DNA of 24,608 nt. It comes from a virus. Below the pieces are notes generated by a model. That model ran no database searches, had not been told where the DNA came from, and saw nothing but the letters and a program-made list of their open reading frames with translations. Below are positions 19,004 to 24,608 of this stretch, piece by piece. The position numbers and the translations under genes were made by a program. Each line of letters starts with the position of its first letter. The first letter of the stretch is position 1. The DNA is taken from positions 1 to 24,608 of IMG/VR virus record IMGVR_UViG_3300005399_000006; one strand, given 5' to 3'.

Positions 19004-20155
19004 ATGTCTGAACAAGTACAAACAGCACTTGAAGATATTAAATCACAAGTAAATGCCGCTATTCAAAAAGCAAATGCTGCCGCGGAAAACGGTGAAAAAT
19101 ACAGTAAAGGCTTAGAGGCCGATATTAAAAGCCTAAACGAGCAGATGAAAGACATTCAAGCAGCACAGGCTGAAATGTCACAAAATGGTGATATTCATCA
19201 AGAAGAACTTAAGTCATTTGGTGAGCAACTTGTTTCTAAAATGAACCTTAAGTCAGATGGCCGCGTATCAGCACAAATCGAAGGTAAAGCCGCTGCTTCT
19301 CCTGTCTTAAGTGCAGCGCATGACTCAGTAAACGGTTCGGGCGTGATTCAAGGCCAGCGCTTAGCCGGTGTTGTATCTGATCCGTTAGAGCGTTTAACAA
19401 TTGTTGATGCGATGACGCGCATGCCGACAAGCGCTCCATCTATTGAGTACGTCCAAGAAGTAAACACTACGCTTAACGCTGGTATGCAAACTGAAGGTGG
19501 CTCTAAACCTGAGTCACAATTCGACTTCCAGCTTAAAAGTATTCACGTTGGTACTGTTGCGCACTTTACACGTATTTCAAAACAGTTCCGCGATGATGCG
19601 CCTTATCTTGTATCGCTTATTAACAACCGCATGCTATTTGGAGTTCGCCAAAAGCTTAATGCAGAAATCATTGCTGGTAACGGCTCTGTTCCTAATATTA
19701 ACGGTCTGATCGGTGTTTCGGGCAACCATACTGCATTCACACCAACAGCATCAGAAAACCGTTTTGATGCCATTCGCCGCATGATTGCCGCGGTAGAAGA
19801 TGCAGAGTTTAACGCAACAACTGTAATCATGAACCCTGCTGATGTTCTTTTGCTCGACTTGCTTAAAGACTCTAATCAAAACTACGTTGCTTCAAACCCA
19901 CGTAGCGGTCTGAATGCAGTTGCTTGGGGTCGTCCTATCGTAACATCTAAGAAGGTTGCACCAGGTAAAGCCATTGTTGCTGATATGGCTAATGCTTGTA
20001 CGCTGTGGGATCGTGAACAGGTTGGCGTCGAAATGTTTGAACAAGACGGTGACAATGTAACCAAGAACTTGCTTACCATTCGTGCGGAAGGTCGTTTCCA
20101 AGTTACAGCTGAACATCCGAAAGCAATCGTTTACGGCGATTTGTTAAGCGCTTAA
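19004..20155 (+). CDS. Major capsid protein, HK97 type
   Basis: A 383-aa HK97-fold capsid protein. Residues 1-100 are a helical, Gln/Lys/Glu-rich delta (scaffold) domain (ALEDIKSQVNAAIQKANAAA) that the protease should remove. The mature part begins after the hinge around residue 100-115. Recognised blocks are PLERLTIVDAMTRMPTSAPS, STGVAHFTRISKQ-type VGTVAHFTRISKQFRDDAPY, and NPADVLLLDLLKD with WGRPIVTSKKVAPGKAIVAD. It follows the protease by 12 nt and is followed by a terminator. Confidence 0.95.
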   Translation: MSEQVQTALEDIKSQVNAAIQKANAAAENGEKYSKGLEADIKSLNEQMKDIQAAQAEMSQNGDIHQEELKSFGEQLVSKMNLKSDGRVSAQIEGKAAASPVLSAAHDSVNGSGVIQGQRLAGVVSDPLERLTIVDAMTRMPTSAPSIEYVQEVNTTLNAGMQTEGGSKPESQFDFQLKSIHVGTVAHFTRISKQFRDDAPYLVSLINNRMLFGVRQKLNAEIIAGNGSVPNINGLIGVSGNHTAFTPTASENRFDAIRRMIAAVEDAEFNATTVIMNPADVLLLDLLKDSNQNYVASNPRSGLNAVAWGRPIVTSKKVAPGKAIVADMANACTLWDREQVGVEMFEQDGDNVTKNLLTIRAEGRFQVTAEHPKAIVYGDLLSA

Positions 20156-20167
20156 TTCTAAAAATGG

Positions 20168-20190
20168 AGGGCGGTTTTCCGCCCTTTTCT
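20168..20190 (+). terminator. Terminator after the major capsid gene
   Basis: AGGGCGG (20168-20174) and CCGCCCT (20179-20185) form a 7-bp stem closed by TTTT, followed by TTTTCTTATT. It lies 13 nt after the capsid stop and could lower expression of the following head-tail genes relative to the capsid, or protect the capsid mRNA end. Confidence 0.75.
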
Positions 20191-20205
20191 TATTAAGGAT
20201 CAATC

Positions 20206-20415
20206 ATGATTGCATCAAGACGTTTCTTTCATAGCGAAACCCACCAAGCTTTTGAAAAAGGCCAAGAAGTACCTGAAGAAGTGGCTAAAGGCATTCCATC
20301 TGAGTGGCTTGAAAAGCCAGATGAAGAAGTAACTTCGCCACAGCCGCAAAAGCAAGCTGCGCCAGTTACCGACAAGAAAGTAGCCGCTCCTAAAGTAGAC
20401 AAAAAAGGTAAATAA
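20206..20415 (+). CDS. Small hypothetical head-region protein, 69 aa
   Basis: A 69-aa protein with AAGGA 6 nt upstream of its ATG at 20206. The first 40 residues (MIASRRFFHSETHQAFEKGQ, EVPEEVAKGIPSEWLEKP) look folded; the rest is a low-complexity Lys/Ala/Pro tail (KQAAPVTDKKVAAPKVDKKG). Small proteins of this type often sit between capsid and connector genes. No family named. The TAATG overlap links it to the connector gene. Confidence 0.65.
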   Translation: MIASRRFFHSETHQAFEKGQEVPEEVAKGIPSEWLEKPDEEVTSPQPQKQAAPVTDKKVAAPKVDKKGK

Positions 20416-20735
20416 TGTCGTTACCTACTTTATATGAGCTCAAGTCTCACCTTAATCTGACGCAGGACGAGAACGAGTTTGATGGGGAGCTGCCGCGCCA
20501 CCTTGCGGCGGCGAAAGAGAAAGTAAAGGCCTACATCAACCGTACCGTTTATGACAGTCAGGGTGATGTGCCAGCAGAGCCAGAGAGTGATTATATTGTA
20601 GTGAACGATAGTATTAGCCGTGCGGTTTTAGAAATTGCAGGCTACTACTTCGATGCAAAGGGCTCGGTAAACACCGATATGTTAAATAACATGCTTGAAG
20701 CCTTTGTTGGCCATCTTCGGTTGAGCGCTTTCTAA
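20415..20735 (+). CDS. Head-tail connector, gp6-like
   Basis: A 106-aa protein of the HK97 gp6-like connector family: MSLPTLYELKSHLNLTQDEN, then LAAAKEKVKAYINRTVYD and SRAVLEIAGYYFDAKGSVNT. It forms a ring under the portal during head completion. It is coupled by TAATG junctions to the genes on both sides. Family match by pattern. Confidence 0.85.
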   Translation: MSLPTLYELKSHLNLTQDENEFDGELPRHLAAAKEKVKAYINRTVYDSQGDVPAEPESDYIVVNDSISRAVLEIAGYYFDAKGSVNTDMLNNMLEAFVGHLRLSAF

Positions 20736-21055
20736 TGATTGCAGCGAGATTCATGCGACACCGCATAACCATCAATGAGTTATCTATAACAGAAAACGAC
20801 TACGGCGAAAAAATAGAAACAGAAGTTCCGCTTTTTACCATTTCTGCCGAAATAATTGATTCAGAAAAAAGTGTAAGCATTAACGCTGATGGCGGCGATA
20901 TAGCAGATGCCAAATCATTTCGCGTTAGGTACAACAAAAAAATTACACCTCGACAAACCCTTACATACAAGGGTGTTAAGTACGAAATTGACAGCGCTGA
21001 AAATGTAAAAGGCCTTAACAAGGAGATCATCATAAATGCAATCAGTTACCTATAA
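20735..21055 (+). CDS. Head closure protein (SPP1 gp16/HK97 gp7-like)
   Basis: A 106-aa head-tail joining protein: RFMRHRITINELSITENDYG, a central strand region (VPLFTISAEIID), and RYNKKITPRQTLTYKGVKYE are typical of the head-tail joining family. It closes the head and provides the tail docking surface. It is adjacent to connector and tail-completion genes and overlaps the next gene by 20 nt. Confidence 0.85.
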   Translation: MIAARFMRHRITINELSITENDYGEKIETEVPLFTISAEIIDSEKSVSINADGGDIADAKSFRVRYNKKITPRQTLTYKGVKYEIDSAENVKGLNKEIIINAISYL

Positions 21056-21566
21056 GACTGAGGGCACTAAAAACCTTGAAAAGGCACTTGTTCAACTTGG
21101 CAGGTCGGCAGGCTTTAAAGCGCTCACTGGCGCTATGAGAGATGCAGCCAAGCCTATCATCGCAGACGCAAGAAATAACGCGCCCTCAAAGACGGGAACA
21201 CTAAAGAAAAACATTATTAGCCAAGTTTTCAGAGGTAAAGGTTATTCCGATAGCGTTGCGACCCTTCATATAGGTTTCAGAAAGAAAAAGGCTTGGTACG
21301 GACAAATACTCGAAAGGGGTGCCAAGCGCCACCGCATACCCAGCAAAACAGTGGGTAGAGGTAGAAGTAAGACAAAGAACAATGCAAAGGTTAGTTGGGA
21401 GAAAGGCAAGGTTTACAGCAATGTAAATCACCCAGGTACGAGACCTTACCCAATGCTGAAGCGTGCATTCGATAGGAAACACGGCGCATCCGTCAAGATT
21501 CTGAGAGAGAGACTCAGGCAGCGCATAATTTTAGAGAGCATAAAGAAGTATGGAAAAACAGCTTAA
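21036..21566 (+). CDS. Tail component, HK97 gp10-like
   Basis: A 176-aa protein of the HK97 gp10 family: GTKNLEKALVQLGRSAGFKA, RDAAKPIIADARNNAPSKTG (the most conserved block) and WYGQILERGAKRHRIPSKTV, followed by HPGTRPYPMLKRAFDRK. It takes part in joining heads to tails. An AAGGAG about 10 nt upstream supports the ATG at 21036, which lies inside the previous gene. It overlaps the following gene by 17 nt. Confidence 0.88.
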   Translation: MQSVTYKTEGTKNLEKALVQLGRSAGFKALTGAMRDAAKPIIADARNNAPSKTGTLKKNIISQVFRGKGYSDSVATLHIGFRKKKAWYGQILERGAKRHRIPSKTVGRGRSKTKNNAKVSWEKGKVYSNVNHPGTRPYPMLKRAFDRKHGASVKILRERLRQRIILESIKKYGKTA

Positions 21567-21945
21567 AGCCATCTTATCCAGTGACACCGAGCTCTCATTG
21601 ATTGTTGGAAATAAAATATCACCCATTCAGCGAGATAGCTTTCCTTCAATCTCATACGAAAAGGCCAGTTATTCAGAAGATACCGATATACATGGTGTCA
21701 CTATGGGCGTTTGTCGCTCTCGGTTTCTCATAACTGCCAGATCTACGTCTTACGAAGAAGCCAAGAAAATGGCAACGCTAATACATAGAACACTCTCTGG
21801 TAAGTCGGGTTTGTTTGATGGCGTTCAAATATTTCTGACCGAATTCATTGACGAAAACCAGAACCAAATATTAGAGCCAGACATTGTTGAAATCAGTCTG
21901 GAATATCAATTTCACCATACCAGCGCGAACAAATCGCCGAAATAA
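21550..21945 (+). CDS. Tail terminator/completion protein (DUF3168-like)
   Basis: A 131-aa protein matching the DUF3168-type tail completion proteins: KAILSSDTELSLIVGNKISP, then SFPSISYEKASY, ARSTSYEEAKKMATLIHRTL and a beta-rich end (PDIVEISLEYQFHH). It caps the tail tube and ends its growth. It lies between the gp10-like and tail tube genes, as expected. ATG at 21550 overlaps the previous gene. Confidence 0.82.
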   Translation: MEKQLKAILSSDTELSLIVGNKISPIQRDSFPSISYEKASYSEDTDIHGVTMGVCRSRFLITARSTSYEEAKKMATLIHRTLSGKSGLFDGVQIFLTEFIDENQNQILEPDIVEISLEYQFHHTSANKSPK

Positions 21946-21957
21946 AGAGGCTTATAT

Positions 21958-22374
21958 ATGACTACGTCAATCATTGCTGGCTCAAAGTTTGAGTTTTCAA
22001 CAGACGATACTACTTTCACTGAAGTAAAAGGTATTCAAACGCTGCCTGATTTCCGTGAAGAGAGCGGGGAACGAGAAGTTACATCGGTGTCTGATACTGT
22101 TCGCCAGTATGATAACGAAATGGATTCTCCGACAGAACAAGAGCTTACTGCTTTTTACATTAAAAGTGACGCTGACCAGCTAGCATTCAGAACGCTAGCG
22201 AGACAAAAGGGTGCTTGCACTATCAAGGTTACCTACTCGGACGGCGAAACTGTCACGTTTGAAGCAAAACTCAAAAACTACGGCATCATGGGCGGCGATG
22301 CGCCAAGCACGAAAATGTGGGCTTGCGTTATCCGCAGAACTACACCGATTGAATTTAACGAGGCTTCATCATAA
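21958..22374 (+). CDS. Major tail tube protein
   Basis: A 138-aa siphophage tail tube protein: GSKFEFSTDDTTFTEVKGIQ, LPDFREESGEREVTSVSD and a C-terminal beta domain (VTFEAKLKNYGIMGGDAPST). Subunits stack into the tube around the tape measure. GAGG lies 8 nt upstream of the ATG. It is followed at a TAATG junction by the tail chaperone, the invariant order in this type of phage. Confidence 0.88.
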   Translation: MTTSIIAGSKFEFSTDDTTFTEVKGIQTLPDFREESGEREVTSVSDTVRQYDNEMDSPTEQELTAFYIKSDADQLAFRTLARQKGACTIKVTYSDGETVTFEAKLKNYGIMGGDAPSTKMWACVIRRTTPIEFNEASS

Positions 22375-22730
22375 TGGGTTCTCTTTCTCTAGCCATGGAG
22401 TTCGCAAAGAACTCTAAAAAAGCAACGGTGGAAACAAAAACTATCGGGAAAGTTGACCTTCTTCCAATGAAGTTAACCAGCAGGCTACATGTTCAGTCAG
22501 CCGCAGCCGTTGAAGGCTCCTTTGAACATGTCCTTCTGGTTATCGCTTATTCATGGGCTGAAAAAGGTGTAAGACTGAGCGATTCAATGGACGTTAATGA
22601 GTTGGTAAGCATCCTTGATGACCTTGGCATGACTGAGCAGGGCATGGAAGATTTGAATTTGCTTTTCTCCGAGGCCAACAAGCTTTCCAAATCAAGCACC
22701 AGCGATGTAGAGGAAGCGGTAAAAAACTAG
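22374..22730 (+). CDS. Tail assembly chaperone, short form (gpG-like)
   Basis: A 118-aa protein (MGSLSLAMEFAKNSKKATVE, KVDLLPMKLTSRLHVQSAAA, then a helical region with SILDDLGMTEQGMEDLN). It corresponds to lambda gpG by position, size and the frameshift signal at its end. It coats or folds the tape measure during tail assembly. The last codons are GTA AAA AAC TAG, and the slippery heptamer lets some ribosomes continue in the -1 frame to make the longer GT form. Confidence 0.85.
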   Translation: MGSLSLAMEFAKNSKKATVETKTIGKVDLLPMKLTSRLHVQSAAAVEGSFEHVLLVIAYSWAEKGVRLSDSMDVNELVSILDDLGMTEQGMEDLNLLFSEANKLSKSSTSDVEEAVKN

Positions 22731-22769
22731 TCAGCGCCGAGGGTAACATGTTTGCATTTCGCTTGGCGC
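22721..22769 (+). promoter_or_regulatory. -1 programmed ribosomal frameshift signal
   Basis: The slippery heptamer A-AAA-AAC spans 22721-22727 in the correct zero frame. After 6 nt an 8-bp stem pairs GCGCCGAG (22734-22741) with CTTGGCGC (22762-22769) around a 20-nt loop. In the -1 frame the reading continues directly into an open frame of 57 codons. Slippery site, spacer and stem all match established frameshift signals. Confidence 0.85.
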
Positions 22770-22900
22770 AAGACCTCAAAATGACCGTTCAGCAGCTATG
22801 TGAATCAATGACTAGTGAAGAATTCACATACTGGATGGCCTACTACCACCACAGAAACCTTGAAGTAGAACGACAGGTTAACGAAACCAAGAAGCGATAA
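22727..22900 (+). CDS. Tail assembly chaperone, frameshift extension (T part)
   Basis: This open frame follows the slippery site in the -1 frame and adds 57 residues (LVSAEGNMFAFRLAQDLKMT ... RQVNETKKR) to the 118-aa short form, giving a chaperone of about 175 aa. Helical, with MTVQQLCESMTSEEFTYWMA, like the T domains of lambda-type GT proteins, which bind the tail tube subunits. An independent start at ATG 22748 (GAGGG 4 nt upstream) is possible but less likely. Confidence 0.82.
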   Translation, partial: LVSAEGNMFAFRLAQDLKMTVQQLCESMTSEEFTYWMAYYHHRNLEVERQVNETKKR

Positions 22901-22906
22901 TTCTGA

Positions 22907-23119
22907 ATGGCAAAAACGATACTAGCCGATCTGGTAACCAGAATGACGGTGGAGAGCGCGCAATTTAAGCGCGAGCTCGAAAAAACCACTGCAAAAACGG
23001 TCGCATGGTCAAAGGTTCAACAAAATGCTGCCAATCAAGCGCAATACACAAACAATAAATGGCTAAGTCGTTCGATAATGCATCGAAATCAGCTAAAAAG
23101 CTTGGTGGCGGCGCAATAA
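22907..23119 (+). pseudogene. Tape measure protein, N-terminal part (frame disrupted)
   Basis: ATG 22907 opens a typical tape measure N-terminus (MAKTILADLVTRMTVESAQF, KRELEKTTAKTVAW). The homologous sequence stops making sense after NQAQYTNNK, and the frame runs into a stop at 23117-23119 after 70 codons. The continuation (MAKSFDNASKSAKKLGGG) is present in another reading frame from 23059. One extra base, most simply an A in the AAA run at 23057-23059, would join the two into one gene. So this is a frameshift mutation or a base-calling/assembly error. Confidence 0.75.
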
Positions 23120-24608
23120 CACAGGTTGGTTATCAGGTTCAGGATTTCGCGGTACAGGTCGGCGGTGGAACCAACGCATTAATCGCCTTTGGTCAACAGG
23201 GTTCGCAACTTGCTGGAATATTCGGACCTACCGGTGCAGTGGTTGGTGCATTTATCGCGATTGGTTCCGTTTTAGGTTTAACGCTTTTACCTGAAGTATT
23301 TAAATCAAAAGACGCGATGAACGAACTTTCGCAATCGATGGAACGTTTGCGAGAAGTTGCGGAAAAGAGCAAGACTGGCGTTTATGGCTTTACTGATACC
23401 ATTCGTGAACTATCTAAGGTTGGCTCCACGGTTGTTGCGGCTGAGTTAGAAGCGTCATTAATCCGCGCAGAAAAAGCAGCTTCGGCGGCTGCATCAAGCA
23501 TTGTAGAAAAACTTTCAGGTTTAGACGTTGGTTATGGCTTTTCTGATGTTGCGGATTATGTCGAAGCCTTAAACGCAGATCTCGGTTTTGCTGTAAGCCA
23601 CACGGAAGGATTTAGAGACACAGCAAAAGAATTAGGTGAAGAATTTGGTAGGACGGGAAAAGCGGCGGCCGAAGTAGGCACGGCAATAATTAAGCAGCTG
23701 GCAGAACTGCAAAAATCGCCAGATGCGACCAGATTTGAAACGCTTCAAAAGTACCTTTCTGACTTGTCGCTCTCGGGCGATAAGGTGTCAGAATCTGCAA
23801 AGTTAATGGTTTCGGATTTGCGTCTATTCTTTGCTGAAGCAAAGAGCTCTGCCGAGATTGCTGAGTTCCTCAGCGAAAAGCTAAAGGAAATAAAAAGTGG
23901 CGATGATAGCTCAGTAGCCCCGCCAGACTTAAGTTTGGACAAAAGCGCTGAACTCATAAAGCAGCTGCAACAAGAACTAGACATAACCAAGCTGAAAATA
24001 AACGGTAATGAGCTAGAGGCAATCAAACTAGCCAACGCTTTTTCGCTTGGCAAAAACTCCATTTCTGAGTTACCTAATGAAGCGCAGAAACTTCTTGAAA
24101 CGCTCTATAAGATCAATCAGCAACAGGAAGAAAACCAGAAACAGTCGGCAATAGAGACACGCTCACTTTCACAGGTAGAGTCTATCGAGAAACAATTCGC
24201 TGCTGAAAATGACGCTATACTGGCCGCAAATGATGAACGCATTAGCATCATAGAGTCTCTACAACTTGATGAAGAAGCTATCAAGGCAAGGGGATTTTCT
24301 AATCTCATTGAGTTGCAAGCGTTTTACATTGCGGAGTCAAATGAGCTATACAACAATCAGCGAGAAGAAGCTCTAGCTCGTGATGAAGCAGAGATCAAGC
24401 GTGAGCAAGAAAAGCAGCAACGCATAGAAGAATTTAAGAAACTATCAGAACAACGACAGCGCCAAGGTGCTACACAAAACTTCCTCTCTGATTTGCAGCA
24501 AGCAACCGCCCACAGTAAAAAACTGGCAGGCATACATAAAGCTGCAGCAATTTCACAAGCAATCATCAACACTTATCAGGCAGCTAACCAAGCGCTAGCG
24601 GCACCTTT
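23059..24608 (+). CDS. Tape measure protein, main part (partial, frame-shifted from its start)
   Basis: An open frame runs from 23059 past the right edge (over 515 codons) with no stop. It has the features of a siphophage tape measure: an N-terminal Gly/Ala-rich hydrophobic stretch (QVGGGTNALIAFGQQGSQLA, GIFGPTGAVVGAFIAIGSVL), long helical coiled-coil regions (KQLQQELDITKLKINGNELE, REEALARDEAEIKREQEKQQ) and the end-type block AAAISQAIINTYQAANQALA. It sets tail length. The ATG at 23059 has no ribosome site and is preceded in frame by TAA, so the true start is probably 22907 with a frame change between. Confidence 0.85.
   Translation, partial: MAKSFDNASKSAKKLGGGAITQVGYQVQDFAVQVGGGTNALIAFGQQGSQLAGIFGPTGAVVGAFIAIGSVLGLTLLPEVFKSKDAMNELSQSMERLREVAEKSKTGVYGFTDTIRELSKVGSTVVAAELEASLIRAEKAASAAASSIVEKLSGLDVGYGFSDVADYVEALNADLGFAVSHTEGFRDTAKELGEEFGRTGKAAAEVGTAIIKQLAELQKSPDATRFETLQKYLSDLSLSGDKVSESAKLMVSDLRLFFAEAKSSAEIAEFLSEKLKEIKSGDDSSVAPPDLSLDKSAELIKQLQQELDITKLKINGNELEAIKLANAFSLGKNSISELPNEAQKLLETLYKINQQQEENQKQSAIETRSLSQVESIEKQFAAENDAILAANDERISIIESLQLDEEAIKARGFSNLIELQAFYIAESNELYNNQREEALARDEAEIKREQEKQQRIEEFKKLSEQRQRQGATQNFLSDLQQATAHSKKLAGIHKAAAISQAIINTYQAANQALAAP

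Noticed and set aside
23745-24062. Leftward 105-aa Ser-rich frame
   Set aside because: Antisense shadow of the coiled-coil tape measure, with no ribosome site and no supporting context.

Overview
The window is a contiguous stretch of a temperate, HK97-type siphophage or prophage. No host gene is visible. The host is probably a marine-type gammaproteobacterium: RdgC is a beta/gamma-proteobacterial protein, and the A+T-leaning composition and general protein character recall Alteromonadales. That host assignment is inference only.

Layout. (1) 1-2473, leftward: an early operon of tightly coupled small genes ending in ssb and rdgC (rdgC runs off the left edge). It is driven by a candidate leftward promoter near 2613-2640 that contains a repressor-type operator. 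(2) 2766-3823, rightward: a secreted proline-rich peptide and two membrane proteins lying between the early-left operon and the repressor, which is a typical site for accessory (lysogenic conversion or exclusion) genes. (3) 3833-4914: an XRE repressor (leftward) and a Cro/YdaS-like regulator (rightward) separated by two palindromic operators, then two tiny genes and a terminator. (4) 4947-6190: a ~100-nt structured element, an N4 gp49/Sf6 gp66 family gene, and then about 800 bases without a convincing gene but full of long helices, GNRA loops and two ~90-nt repeated hairpin modules. I interpret this as a giant structured noncoding RNA, and it is the most unusual part of the window. (5) 6200-11526: a lambda-O-like initiator carrying five palindromic iterons (the likely origin), a probable partner replication protein, small regulators, a Dam-type methyltransferase, a NinB-like protein, a GIY-YIG nuclease, a tyrosine integrase and a VRR-NUC nuclease. 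(6) 11549-14451: an XRE regulator, a Q-like antiterminator followed by a terminator, then lysis genes (GH24 endolysin, 3TM holin) and small proteins. (7) 14483-24608: HNH, TerS, TerL, portal, protease, capsid, head-tail joining proteins, tail tube, tail chaperone with a -1 frameshift signal, and a tape measure gene whose frame is broken near its start and which runs off the right edge.

How it works together. Repressor and Cro probably compete for ACAARYNNRYTTGT operators that occur at both the leftward and rightward promoters. The rightward early operon yields the giant RNA and the replication functions. The Q-like protein then probably lets polymerase pass the terminator at 12299-12330, so that lysis, packaging, head and tail genes are expressed late.
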